Shown here: one piece after another, positions 34,762 to 44,584 of the stretch
Numbering within the stretch: the first letter of the stretch is position 1
Layout of the letters: each line of letters opens with the position of its first letter
Source: Dyadobacter subterraneus
Lineage (GTDB): Bacteria > Bacteroidota > Bacteroidia > Cytophagales > Spirosomataceae
DNA length: 64,000 bases
Assembly: GCF_015221875.1 (NCBI RefSeq)
Contig: NZ_JACYGY010000001.1
Span: 5,310,501-5,374,500 of the forward strand
Reading direction: 5' to 3'
Notes under the pieces: generated by a model
Told to the model about the DNA's origin: nothing
Seen by the model: the letters and a program-made list of their open reading frames with translations, nothing else
The model's database searches: none
Made by a program: the position numbers and the translations under genes

Positions 34762-37700
34762 TTAAGCAACAGGAATATAAATAATAAATGTTGCTCCTTC
34801 ATCCGGATTGCTGATTGCCGTTATAATCCCAAGATGATTATCAACAATTTTTTTACATATCGCTAAGCCGATTCCTGTTCCTTCGTATGAGTTTTTGTTG
34901 TGAAGACGCTGGAAAACCTGAAATATTCTTTCCTTGAATTGCGGATCAAAACCAATTCCATTGTCGGAAAAGGAAAGATAATGATAATCGTTTTCCGGGT
35001 TTGCTTCCACATATTCCAAATCTCTTCCCGCAATAATTCCGGCAGTGATGTTGATTTCCGGACGAACACCGTTTTTCACAAATTTTAGTGAATTAGTAAT
35101 CAGGTTTGTAAATAATTGTTCAAACTGATACACAATTACGTTCAGTGATGGCAAATTCGTAGAAGTGATGATAGCACCTTTCTGCTGAATACTTTCATTC
35201 AGCTGCTCTTGTACATTTTGCAATAAAAGATTAAGATCTGTATGCTCAAAATTCTTTTCTACCGCATTCGCTCTTGAAAAAGCCAGCAAATCAACAATGA
35301 GCTGCTGCATCCGGGTAGAAGACGCCTGCATCCGGTTAAAATAATCCTTGCCGCGATCCGAAAGATTATTCTTTTCAGTTTCCATGATCCTTGTCGCAAA
35401 CGTCTGGATTTTACGTAACGGTTCCTGCAAATCGTGACTGGCTACATAAGCAAACTGCCCCAGTTCAATATTTGTACGGATCAATTCATCATTTGTGACC
35501 GTCAGCTCCCGTGTACGCTGCTGAACCTTGGCTTCCAGTTCATCAATAAACAATTTACTGTCGTGAATATCCGTGCTCGTCCCAACCCACATCTGAATTA
35601 CGCCGTCCGTATCTTTTTGAGGAATAGCACGACTTAACTGCCAGCGATATTCTCCATCAAATTTTCGGAAACGATGCTCATGAACAAATTCTTTTCCCGA
35701 ACCGATCGCTTCCGACCACAGTTGAATATTTATTCCCCGATCATCCGGATGAACCATTTGCAGCCACCCATCTTTTTGAATTTGTTCAAATTTTAAACCT
35801 GAATAATCAAAAACAGCCCGATTGAAATAATTAAGATTTCCCTCTATATCAGCTGTCCAGATAAACTGCGGCATCGAGTCTGCCAAAGTCCTGAATTTTC
35901 CTTCACTCGTTTTTAAAGCAAATTCAACTTCTTTTCGATCGGTAATATCAATAACCACATTAAGCGCGCCTGTTACATTTCCGGCACTATCAAAAATCGG
36001 CTGTGGATTTGCAATAACATGTCTCAAAGTTCCATCCGGTCGTTTCACATAAGCCTCTGCCGTCAATGAACGCTTCTCTCTCAACGCCGGTCCCATCGGG
36101 CATTCAGCATGCGGAAGGAATTCGCCATCCAGCGTATACATTTCATAAGATCCGCACCACAGATCTTTGCCTAATTCCGGCTCTCTGCCCCATAACTTCA
36201 CCGCAGCTTTGTTGTACAAATTCACCAGGCCGTCAGCATCAACCGTATACACCGCAACAGGCAGCGTTTCGATCAGATCCTTATATCGTTTTTCACTTTC
36301 TTCAATGATTTTCTCTGCTTCTTTTTGCTTCGAAATATCCATCATTGTACCAAGCATACGATGCGGTTTCCCATCCTGATCAAAAATTACCTTACCCTGA
36401 GTTCTTACCCAGTGCAAAGAATGATCCGGATGTTCCACACGGGCTTCATAATAGTAAATCCCGGTTTTGAAAGCTATTTTATAAGCCTGCTCAATAATAT
36501 CTTTGTCCTCAGCATAAATCTGGTCGCGGAGGTCCCAATGGGTGAGAACTTTGGTTTCCGGCTGTCCAAACAATTCGCTTAACCTTGGAGAATAAACGAC
36601 TTGCCGGGTTTTTAAATTCAGATCCCAGGTTCCCAGTTGTGTTCCCTCTGTGGCAAGTCTAAGTCTTTCCACCGCGTCATTAACCTGTTGCCTGGCTTCA
36701 ACTTTTTCGGTCACATTATTAACTGAAACCATGACACCGGAAACAGATCCGTCAATTTCATGGATTGGAGCGTATTGAAAATCAAGGTAATATATTTTCG
36801 GCCCTTCCGGCGTTTCTACAAAAGCCATCGCTTCGTTCTCACGGTAAGTAATTCCGTTAAAATAAACGTCCTTCAAAATCTGCGGAAATTTTTGGTCTAT
36901 CAGTTCAGGAAAAACATCCAGAAGTTTTTTCCCCTGCACATCTTTCAATTCACGCTTCCATAGATCTTTCAGCATTGCTTCATTGGCAAGGCTGATCACC
37001 ATATCTTCACCCTCAAAAATTGCTTTGGCAAATTGTGATTGTGCTACAAGATTCCGAAATCTGGTTTCACTTTGCTGCAAGGCTTTTTTTGCCTTTACCT
37101 GCTGAGTTACTTCTGTTGCAACCACAATTATTCCGCCAATGGCTCCATCAGTTTCAAGAAGCGGCTGGTAAACGAAATTAAAATAACAGGTTTCCTTAAT
37201 ACCGGAACGGCGCAAAATCACTTCAAACTCATTTCCGTAATAGGGAATGCCGGTTGTCAGTATACCTTGCAGGATCGGATTTACACGGTCTTTTACCTCC
37301 GGAAGAGAATCAAATAAGGATTTTCCTACAAAATCTTCTTCTGTTTTATCTACAATTTCAAGATAAGTTGCATTTGCCATTTCGACGATCAGCTCCCGTC
37401 CGCGTAATATGATCATACCGACAGGCGCCTGCATCATCGTATTACGAAACTTGCTTTCGCTGTTGTCTTCCTGCTTTTTTGCCTTTGCGGCGTTTTCGAT
37501 TTCAGTTTTTACCCGTTCATCAAGCTCTACCAGCTTTTCGTGCAATTGAAGAAGTTCTTTGTAATTTACGCTAACCTGATCCGAAATCCCGTTTTCGTTC
37601 TGATCATTATTATTTGAGTTGACTTTAACCTCGACGACGGACAATAATGTGGTAAGATTGCCCGCAATAAATTCCATGGATGTTAATCCTTCACGCGCTT

Positions 37701-37968
37701 TTTCAACTTCTCCGTTTTTATAAAGGTTAATCAGTTCGTTGGCGCAGTCATGAATTTTATGATGAACTTTTTCAAGATCGTGCATCTCCGGAATATCCCC
37801 GTACTTTTCGAGTGCATGATTATATATCCATTTTCCAACTTCACATTCATGGTGACTTGTAACAGAAGACTCATCTGTCTCAGCGCCATATAGCATTGAT
37901 CTGAGCCGTGTTTTAAATAAGATGTGTTTTGCCTTGGCTCTTTCGAAATCCAGTTCAAGTAAATTCAT
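34762..37968 (-). CDS. CZB domain, multi-PAS cytoplasmic sensor histidine kinase
   Basis: Soluble kinase of 1068 aa with no membrane segment. Residues 1-115 look like a chemoreceptor zinc-binding (CZB) domain: His15, the CxxGKW motif with Cys42, and the HxxxH pair His69/His73 are the expected zinc ligands. About five PAS domains follow (roughly 170-290, 300-420, 430-555, 570-690, 695-815). The HisKA phospho-acceptor His is near residue 843 (YVASHDLQEPLRKIQTF), and the ATPase domain has LITNSLKF, FSDNGIGFD and GTGIGLAICKKI. CZB domains sense zinc and hypochlorite in chemoreceptors and diguanylate cyclases. The receiver-only regulator encoded 81 bp upstream is the likely partner. Confidence 0.85.
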   Translation of the reverse strand: MNLLELDFERAKAKHILFKTRLRSMLYGAETDESSVTSHHECEVGKWIYNHALEKYGDIPEMHDLEKVHHKIHDCANELINLYKNGEVEKAREGLTSMEFIAGNLTTLLSVVEVKVNSNNNDQNENGISDQVSVNYKELLQLHEKLVELDERVKTEIENAAKAKKQEDNSESKFRNTMMQAPVGMIILRGRELIVEMANATYLEIVDKTEEDFVGKSLFDSLPEVKDRVNPILQGILTTGIPYYGNEFEVILRRSGIKETCYFNFVYQPLLETDGAIGGIIVVATEVTQQVKAKKALQQSETRFRNLVAQSQFAKAIFEGEDMVISLANEAMLKDLWKRELKDVQGKKLLDVFPELIDQKFPQILKDVYFNGITYRENEAMAFVETPEGPKIYYLDFQYAPIHEIDGSVSGVMVSVNNVTEKVEARQQVNDAVERLRLATEGTQLGTWDLNLKTRQVVYSPRLSELFGQPETKVLTHWDLRDQIYAEDKDIIEQAYKIAFKTGIYYYEARVEHPDHSLHWVRTQGKVIFDQDGKPHRMLGTMMDISKQKEAEKIIEESEKRYKDLIETLPVAVYTVDADGLVNLYNKAAVKLWGREPELGKDLWCGSYEMYTLDGEFLPHAECPMGPALREKRSLTAEAYVKRPDGTLRHVIANPQPIFDSAGNVTGALNVVIDITDRKEVEFALKTSEGKFRTLADSMPQFIWTADIEGNLNYFNRAVFDYSGLKFEQIQKDGWLQMVHPDDRGINIQLWSEAIGSGKEFVHEHRFRKFDGEYRWQLSRAIPQKDTDGVIQMWVGTSTDIHDSKLFIDELEAKVQQRTRELTVTNDELIRTNIELGQFAYVASHDLQEPLRKIQTFATRIMETEKNNLSDRGKDYFNRMQASSTRMQQLIVDLLAFSRANAVEKNFEHTDLNLLLQNVQEQLNESIQQKGAIITSTNLPSLNVIVYQFEQLFTNLITNSLKFVKNGVRPEINITAGIIAGRDLEYVEANPENDYHYLSFSDNGIGFDPQFKERIFQVFQRLHNKNSYEGTGIGLAICKKIVDNHLGIITAISNPDEGATFIIYIPVA

Positions 37969-38049
37969 GCTTCAATCCTATTTTCTCACTAATAATAAAA
38001 GGGTCTGACTCTCTACCAGCTTGCTGCTAACATGGTGCCAATAGTGATA

Positions 38050-38499
38050 TCAAAACTGAAAATAAAAATTTTCCTTGAATGTCTTAAATGGATGCTGGCG
38101 CCAGTCTATGGACAAAATATGCTGAATTGCCATTTTCAATTTTGGATATGATCCTGGCTTTCTAATGTAATAATTAGCCCCCTGATCATAAACCTTGTTG
38201 ATCGTTTCCTCCTCTCCGCTTGTTGAAAAAATCACAACAGGAATATCCTTATATTTTCCCTCACTTCTGATTTCGCTCAAACATTCCAAACCATTCTTTT
38301 TGGGCATATTCAGGTCCAGAAAAATTACATCCGGCGTTGGCGGTATTTTATTTTCTAAAATATCCATCAATTCTACTCCGTCATTAGCTGTACGAAGTTC
38401 AGTAGTATCACATACTTCCCTCAAAGCGTCTTCAAACAAAAGGCAGTCGTCTTCGTCATCATCGACCAGGAAAATGTATTTTCTTTCAATTTTATTCAT
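38050..38499 (-). CDS. Single-domain response regulator, Rcp1-like
   Basis: Receiver-only protein of 149 aa. The phospho-acceptor is Asp62 (VIFLDLNMPKKNG), the acidic pair is LVDDDEDD at 11-18, the conserved Ser/Thr is in VVIFSTSGEEE, and the Lys is in YIRKPGSYPKL. The layout is the Rcp1/CheY-like type that pairs with phytochrome-like or PAS kinases. It is upstream of the CZB-PAS kinase on the same strand, 81 bp apart, and has no output domain, so it must act through protein contacts or as a phosphate relay. Confidence 0.9.
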   Translation of the reverse strand: MNKIERKYIFLVDDDEDDCLLFEDALREVCDTTELRTANDGVELMDILENKIPPTPDVIFLDLNMPKKNGLECLSEIRSEGKYKDIPVVIFSTSGEEETINKVYDQGANYYIRKPGSYPKLKMAIQHILSIDWRQHPFKTFKENFYFQF

Positions 38500-38692
38500 A
38501 CCTGATCAATTTTCACATTAAGTTGCAAGCGGCAGACTACCTCCCGTCTCTGAATATTAAATCTAATTCTTAAAAATCAGAAAGTCAAAAGTGTTAATCC
38601 CAAATCAAATATCACACTTTTGATATATTTTTAACGATCCTGAAAATATATTATTTCACCAAAAATATAATCTTCTGACTTTAAGTACATTA

Positions 38693-41185
38693 TCAATATT
38701 CACCAGCATTAAGTTCTTTTTTCTTTTTAGCCTGATGTAAACGATAATTCAACGTCAGGTTGATTTGTCTCAATCTTCCCTGAGAACTTGTGGTTGCATA
38801 ATAATTTGAACCTTCCAGAATTGACCGGTATTTACGGGAATTAAAAACATCGGTGACGCTCAAAACCAGTGTACCGTTATTTTTGAAAACATCTCGGCTC
38901 GCTGCCAAATCCAGCGTTGCCAAAGCCTTACGTTTTCCCTGCGGAGTTTGTTGGGGCGCTTCATAATTGGCTCGCAATTGCAGATCGGTATTTTTCCATA
39001 ATGTAAAACGGGAAGTGGTTCTGGCAAACCAGCTGTATGTGTCACTTTGAAATTCGGAATCAACACCCTGACCGTTCGTAATAGCACGGAAAAAGTTTAA
39101 ACTTCCATCCAGTTTCCACCATTGGTATAAGGTATAAGAACCTGTAAATTCAGCGCCATAAGAATTTTCTGTCCCCAGATTTTCGGGTCTGGTATAAGAA
39201 TCTCCATTCTCTTCAACACGACGGATACTGATAATTTTCCCGTTGGTATGGCGATAATAAACCGAAGAACTGATCGAACCTTTTTCCACATATTTGATAT
39301 GACCAATTTCAAAAGCATTGGTAAATTCAGGATTCAGATCCGGATTTCCACTGAAATAATTCCGGTTGTCGCTATATGTCATAAAAGGACTCAAATCATT
39401 ATACTGCGGCCTGCGGACACGACGACTAAAACTCAATTGAAGTGCATTTTGCCGTGGCAAATCATAACTCACGTGGACACTTGGAAATAAATTGGCATAA
39501 GTTCTTTTATTGACGTCATTGGTTTGTTTCAAAGTCGTTGTCACGCCTGTCCATTCTGCACGCAATCCAGCCTGATAGGAAAGCTTTTTCGTTTTATTTC
39601 CTACAATTCCATAAGCCGCATTGATTCTTTCTTCGTATAAAAAGTCGTTGGTAAGACCGGGAATCGGACTAAAACTACCGTCGTCATTTTGTTGGGTTAC
39701 GGTATAATCATTCGTCATATTCCGTGTGCTGCTTCTTCCGCCTGCTTCAAATTTCCCTTCCTTTCCAAACGGATGGACGTAATCAACCTGTGCTAAAAAC
39801 TGCTTTTCTGTTTCATAATTCACGGCGCGCTGTAAGGTCGATGGAATATCGGATGCGCTTCCGTCCGGTTTAAAATTGGTCTGTTTGTAGTATTGATCCG
39901 AATCTTCCCAGTTGTCCAAATATCTGAAATCTGCCGTCAGTTCCTGTCCTTTTCTTTTGAACGTTTTTTTATAGGTTAATGCGTATTCAGAATTTGGCTC
40001 GGTTTCTGTTTCGTCCTGCGTTCTGTTTGTTGTGCTTACCAAATTATTCAGATTTGACAGATAGTCACGGTAATCAATATTTGAAAAGCGTTTTCCTTTG
40101 CTCAGACGATAGGTGTAAGATCCGGTTAAAACATTTTTGTCATTTAAATAATAGTCAATTCCGGCACGGGCGCTGTTATTCTGGCCTTTTAACCGACTGG
40201 TCATGTATTTTTCTGTAATAAATGTCGAGTCGTTGCGGTACAATTCCTGATAAAGTGAATTTTTGCCAGGTGTATTTCTGTATGAAACCGTATAATTGAC
40301 AAAGAAATTCAGGTTTTTACGACGATAATTTACGTTAGCCGCTGCGCCGAAATTCGTTGGATTTCCGGTAATAATATCAAAAGAACCGTTGAAACCTTCT
40401 TTTCTTTCCTTTTTCAAAACGATATTAATAATTCCGCCCATTCCTTCGGCTTCATACCGCGCAGATGGATTTGTAATTATTTCAACACGTTCGATCATAC
40501 TCCCCTGCAAAGACTGCAAACCACTTCCGCCTTTCAGACTTACCAAACCTGAAGGTTTACCGTCAATGAGTATACGCACATTATTGCTTCCCCGCAGACT
40601 GACATTACCATCCACGTCAACAGCGACAGACGGGATATTTGTCAAAATATCCACACCAGTTCCACCTGCATTGGCCAGATCTTTCCCAACATTAAAAATC
40701 TTTTTGTCCAAAGTCAGTTCCATCGTACTTTTCTCACCCTGAACTACAACTTCATCCAGTGTTTTTGCCGAAGGATTTAATTTTATTGTACCAATATTTA
40801 ATGGAGAATTTTGGGAAGTGACATTTACACTGGAAGTTTTCCGGGCATTGTAACCAATGAATTCTGTCAATGCATAATACGACCCGGTATTAATTTCAAT
40901 GGAAAACTCGCCTGTTTCATTCGTAATCGCACCTGTGACAAAAGTGCTGTCAGATGTCTTAAATAAACGAACGCTGGCATAACTTAATCCACTGTTATTT
41001 TGAGTATCCGTTACTTTTCCTGTCACTGAAAACTTGCCGCCTGTTTGTCCAAAAGCTGAATTGAAAAATAAAAAAAGAAAAAGCAAAAACACGGGAGCAG
41101 ATTTTACCCCACACACATAGTCTTCCCAAATCACTGTTATCAATCTTTTTGCCGATCCTGAAATTGCTTGTAATGGTGTACGCAT
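38693..41185 (-). CDS. TonB-dependent receptor-like outer-membrane beta-barrel family protein
   Basis: Outer-membrane protein of 830 aa: a carboxypeptidase-regulatory-like domain (FSVTGKVTDTQNNSGLSYASVRL), a plug domain (LDEVVVQGEKS ... NVRILIDGKPSGLVSLKG ... VEIITNPSARYEAEGMGGIINIVL), then a beta-barrel of the outer membrane beta-barrel family, a Bacteroidota type lacking classic SusC features. There are 38 residues before the hydrophobic core; a GTG at residue 24 (41116) or a TTG at residue 15 would give a more normal signal peptide ending SAFGQ, so the annotated ATG may be too early. Cargo unknown; no SusD-like partner is adjacent. Confidence 0.87.
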   Translation of the reverse strand: MRTPLQAISGSAKRLITVIWEDYVCGVKSAPVFLLFLFLFFNSAFGQTGGKFSVTGKVTDTQNNSGLSYASVRLFKTSDSTFVTGAITNETGEFSIEINTGSYYALTEFIGYNARKTSSVNVTSQNSPLNIGTIKLNPSAKTLDEVVVQGEKSTMELTLDKKIFNVGKDLANAGGTGVDILTNIPSVAVDVDGNVSLRGSNNVRILIDGKPSGLVSLKGGSGLQSLQGSMIERVEIITNPSARYEAEGMGGIINIVLKKERKEGFNGSFDIITGNPTNFGAAANVNYRRKNLNFFVNYTVSYRNTPGKNSLYQELYRNDSTFITEKYMTSRLKGQNNSARAGIDYYLNDKNVLTGSYTYRLSKGKRFSNIDYRDYLSNLNNLVSTTNRTQDETETEPNSEYALTYKKTFKRKGQELTADFRYLDNWEDSDQYYKQTNFKPDGSASDIPSTLQRAVNYETEKQFLAQVDYVHPFGKEGKFEAGGRSSTRNMTNDYTVTQQNDDGSFSPIPGLTNDFLYEERINAAYGIVGNKTKKLSYQAGLRAEWTGVTTTLKQTNDVNKRTYANLFPSVHVSYDLPRQNALQLSFSRRVRRPQYNDLSPFMTYSDNRNYFSGNPDLNPEFTNAFEIGHIKYVEKGSISSSVYYRHTNGKIISIRRVEENGDSYTRPENLGTENSYGAEFTGSYTLYQWWKLDGSLNFFRAITNGQGVDSEFQSDTYSWFARTTSRFTLWKNTDLQLRANYEAPQQTPQGKRKALATLDLAASRDVFKNNGTLVLSVTDVFNSRKYRSILEGSNYYATTSSQGRLRQINLTLNYRLHQAKKKKELNAGEY

Positions 41186-41394
41186 TGAATGTTTATATAG
41201 GTTTAGGAAACTTTGCCAATTTTAATAAAACCCATAAAGTCACTGGATTTACTCTGAATAGTTACAGATTATAAAGACATATTCCAGAACTTTTCCCGGC
41301 CAACAATTAATAGCGTGCAGAAAATTAGCCTCCGTTGCCTAAATGCATATATTTGGAAAATCAATATCCCTAAGCCTTCGAAAAAATATTTTTT

Positions 41395-42630
41395 ATGTTA
41401 CAAAATGACGCTACGGTTCTTGGCCTGCTCATGGTGATTCTCGCCATGGTTTTCTATACAGCGTCACTTCCGAACAAAGGCTGGCAACGACTTTACAGTA
41501 TTTTTCCGCCACTACTACTATGTTATTTTATTCCCGGTTTACTAAATTCCTTTGGAATTATTAATGGAGCGACTTCTCAACTTTATCCTGTCGTTTCAAG
41601 ATATCTGCTGCCCGCTTGTCTGGTTCTTTTTACCTTAGGAATGGATTGGAAAGCGCTTGCAAAACTTGGTCCACCAGCCATTATTATGATGCTGGTAGGT
41701 TCATTCGGAATTATTATCGGCGGACCGATTGCGCTTTTTATTGTTGGAAAAATAAGTCCGGAAACCGTTGCCGGTGAAGGTTCGGAGGCGATTTGGCGGG
41801 GATTGGCAACCATTGCCGGGAGCTGGATTGGCGGCGGGGCAAATCAGACAGCGTTGCGCGAAGTTTTCAAACCAAGCGACCGTTTATTTTCACAAATTGT
41901 TGCTGTTGATGTGATTACCGCAGAATTATGGATGGCGGTTTTAATTTATGGCGCAGGTTTTGCGACAAAAATTGATCGTTTTCTAAAAGCCGACAGCAGT
42001 CAGATTGATCATGTTAAAAACGATCTGGAACAAGCCCAGTTGACGAACCAGAAAATTCCCGGCACAAAAGATTTCATTTATTTATGTGCCGTTGGTCTTG
42101 GTGCTACCGGATTGGCGCATTGGCTAGCGGAAAAGATCACGCCTTATCTTTCAACCAATTATCCGTCATTGGAAAAATACAGTCTGACTTCCAGTTTTTT
42201 CTGGATTACCGGTTTGGTTACTTTGATGGGAATTATTATTTCTTTCACGCCTTTACGAAAACTGGAAAACGTTGGGGCATCAAAACTGGGAAGTGTTTTT
42301 TTATACATTCTGGTGGCAACAATTGGTATGCAGATGGATTTAGGATCGATTGCTGATAATCCCGGACTTTTTGGAATTGGCTTGATCTGGATGATGGTTC
42401 ATGCCGGTTTAATTGTTCTGGTAGCACGATTATTGAAAATCCCTTACTTTTTCCTGGCCGTTTCCAGTCAGGCCAATGTAGGTGGTTCCGCCTCCGCTTC
42501 TGTTGTCGCAGCCGCTTTTCATCCTTCACTGGCGTCTGTCGGAATTTTATTAGCGATTTTAGGATACGCCATAGGCACTTATGGAGGCTATCTTTCTGCA
42601 CTTATGATGCAGTGGGTTAGCGAAATGTAG
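41395..42630 (+). CDS. DUF819 family membrane protein
   Basis: Inner-membrane protein of 411 aa with about 11-12 hydrophobic segments. Family landmarks are IAGSWIGGGANQTALREVF in the first half and FLAVSSQANVGGSASASVVAAAFHPSLASVGILLAILGYAIGTYGGYL near the C-terminus. This inverted repeat with Gly/Asn-rich broken helices is typical of secondary transporters of the sodium/proton-coupled type, but no substrate is established for DUF819. It sits 49 bp upstream of the lepA ATG and may be read into lepA, although lepA has its own -7-like box. Confidence 0.85.
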   Translation: MLQNDATVLGLLMVILAMVFYTASLPNKGWQRLYSIFPPLLLCYFIPGLLNSFGIINGATSQLYPVVSRYLLPACLVLFTLGMDWKALAKLGPPAIIMMLVGSFGIIIGGPIALFIVGKISPETVAGEGSEAIWRGLATIAGSWIGGGANQTALREVFKPSDRLFSQIVAVDVITAELWMAVLIYGAGFATKIDRFLKADSSQIDHVKNDLEQAQLTNQKIPGTKDFIYLCAVGLGATGLAHWLAEKITPYLSTNYPSLEKYSLTSSFFWITGLVTLMGIIISFTPLRKLENVGASKLGSVFLYILVATIGMQMDLGSIADNPGLFGIGLIWMMVHAGLIVLVARLLKIPYFFLAVSSQANVGGSASASVVAAAFHPSLASVGILLAILGYAIGTYGGYLSALMMQWVSEM

Positions 42631-42650
42631 GATTTGAAAGTTTAGGCATG

Positions 42651-42658
42651 TAATTTTG
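42651..42658 (+). promoter_or_regulatory. Candidate -7 box (TAATTTTG) of lepA
   Basis: Matches TAnnTTTG, 21 bp before the ATG at 42680. An apparent TTG start at 42656 falls within the box. The -33 element is not clear. Confidence 0.4.
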
Positions 42659-42679
42659 TCGGCCTATATAATTATTTTC

Positions 42680-44467
42680 ATGAAGAACATTCGTAATTTT
42701 TGCATTATTGCCCATATTGACCACGGAAAAAGTACGCTGGCAGATCGTCTGTTGGAATTTACCAAAACGGTATCCAACCGCGACATGCAGGCTCAGCTCC
42801 TTGACAATATGGATCTGGAACGCGAACGCGGCATCACGATCAAGAGCCACGCGATCCAGATGACTTATCTTTACAAAGGGGAAGAATACACACTGAACCT
42901 GATTGATACGCCGGGACACGTCGATTTTTCTTATGAAGTTTCCCGTTCAATTGCTGCGTGTGAAGGTGCATTATTGCTCGTTGATGCTTCACAGGGAACA
43001 GAAGCGCAGACTATCTCAAACTTATATCTTGCGATAAATCATAACCTTACCATCATTCCGGTACTGAATAAAGTCGATTTGCCAGGTGCAAGACCTGAGG
43101 AAATCAAGGATGAAATGGTTGATCTTCTTGGCTGTGACCGCGATGATATTATTCCGGCGAGTGGAAAAGAAGGAATTGGTATCAAAGAAATTCTGGATGC
43201 CATCATTGAGAGAGTTCCTTCACCGGTTGGCGATCCGGAAGCTCCTTTACAGGCACTGATCTTTGACTCGGTTTTTAACTCTTACCGTGGTATTGAGGTA
43301 ATTTTCCGTATCAAAAACGGAAGTATTAAAAAAGGCGATAAGGTAAAATTCATGAACACCGGTAAGGAATATATTGCCGATGAGATTGGAACACTAGGAC
43401 TTGTACAAATACCAAAACAGGTTGTTGAGTGTGGCGATGTAGGTTATCTTATTTCCGGTATTAAGGTTGCCAAAGAAGTAAAAGTGGGTGATACGATCAC
43501 ACATTTGCACCGTCAGGCCTCTGAATCGATTGTTGGTTTCTCGGAAGTAAAACCAATGGTTTTTGCTGGTATTTATCCGGTCGACACTACGGAGTTTGAA
43601 GAACTTCGTGATGCGATGGAAAAACTTCAGTTGAATGACGCGGCCCTGGTTTGGGAACCTGAAACATCTGCGGCTCTTGGCTTTGGTTTCCGTTGCGGAT
43701 TCCTTGGAATGCTGCACATGGAAATTGTTCAGGAACGTCTGGAACGCGAATTTGATATGACGGTTATTACAACGGTTCCGTCCGTTCAGTTTAGAATAAC
43801 CAATACAAAAGATCAGTTGATCAATATCAGTGCGCCTTCTGAAATGCCGGAGCCGAACCTTATCAACTGGATTGAAGAACCTTATATCAATGCACAGATC
43901 ATCACAAAATCTGACTACATCGGCCCGATCCTCACGCTTTGTATGGATAAGCGCGGGATGTTGAAAAATCAGGTTTATCTGACGGCTGAGCGTGTAGAAT
44001 TGCAATTCAGACTGCCGCTTGCAGAAGTTGTGTTTGACTTTTTTGACAAACTTAAAACAATTTCAAAAGGTTACGCATCTCTGGATTATGATCTGGCTGG
44101 ATACGAAGAATCTGACATGGTTAAACTTGACGTAATGCTTAACGGTGAACCGGTTGATGCTTTGTCGGCCATTGTTCACAGAACGAAAGCATACGAATGG
44201 GGTAAAAAACTTTGCGAGAAATTACGTGAGCTGATACCTCGTCAAATGTTTGAGATCGCAATCCAGGCCGCTATCGGTCAGAAGATTATCGCCCGTGAAA
44301 CAGTGAAGGCGATGCGTAAAGACGTATTGGCAAAATGTTATGGCGGTGATATTTCGCGTAAGCGTAAACTGCTTGAAAAACAGAAAAAAGGGAAGAAACG
44401 TATGCGTCAGGTTGGTAATGTAGAAATACCACAGGAAGCATTTATGGCTGTATTAAAGATTAATTAA
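42680..44467 (+). CDS. lepA: Elongation factor 4 (LepA)
   Basis: Ribosome-associated translational GTPase of 595 aa, normal length, that back-translocates or helps assemble ribosomes. G1 is AHIDHGKST at residues 12-20, G3 is DTPGHVD, G4 is [10 protein letters not shown]. The C-terminal domain unique to LepA is intact, ending in [21 protein letters not shown]. The start is the ATG at 42680 ([17 protein letters not shown]); a TTG at 42656 would add eight residues not found in the family and overlaps the promoter box. DUF819 is upstream and pdhC is 117 bp downstream. Confidence 0.96.
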   Translation: MKNIRNFCIIAHIDHGKSTLADRLLEFTKTVSNRDMQAQLLDNMDLERERGITIKSHAIQMTYLYKGEEYTLNLIDTPGHVDFSYEVSRSIAACEGALLLVDASQGTEAQTISNLYLAINHNLTIIPVLNKVDLPGARPEEIKDEMVDLLGCDRDDIIPASGKEGIGIKEILDAIIERVPSPVGDPEAPLQALIFDSVFNSYRGIEVIFRIKNGSIKKGDKVKFMNTGKEYIADEIGTLGLVQIPKQVVECGDVGYLISGIKVAKEVKVGDTITHLHRQASESIVGFSEVKPMVFAGIYPVDTTEFEELRDAMEKLQLNDAALVWEPETSAALGFGFRCGFLGMLHMEIVQERLEREFDMTVITTVPSVQFRITNTKDQLINISAPSEMPEPNLINWIEEPYINAQIITKSDYIGPILTLCMDKRGMLKNQVYLTAERVELQFRLPLAEVVFDFFDKLKTISKGYASLDYDLAGYEESDMVKLDVMLNGEPVDALSAIVHRTKAYEWGKKLCEKLRELIPRQMFEIAIQAAIGQKIIARETVKAMRKDVLAKCYGGDISRKRKLLEKQKKGKKRMRQVGNVEIPQEAFMAVLKIN

Positions 44468-44526
44468 ATCCAAAGCAGCGTTATAATTTAATAACAAAAG
44501 AAAGTGCTTCGTAAGCCTTTTGTTGT

Positions 44527-44534
44527 AAATTTGA
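44527..44534 (+). promoter_or_regulatory. Candidate -7 box (TAAATTTG) of pdhC
   Basis: Matches TAnnTTTG, 50 bp before the pdhC ATG. The -33 element is not clear. Confidence 0.4.
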
Positions 44535-44584
44535 CTCGAATCTATTTGTAATACCCAAGAAACTAAAATACGACAAATACCGAT

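Noticed and set aside
43394..44005. 203-codon minus-strand ORF inside lepA
   Set aside because: It lies wholly within a highly conserved coding gene and its product has no recognisable family; a chance open frame.
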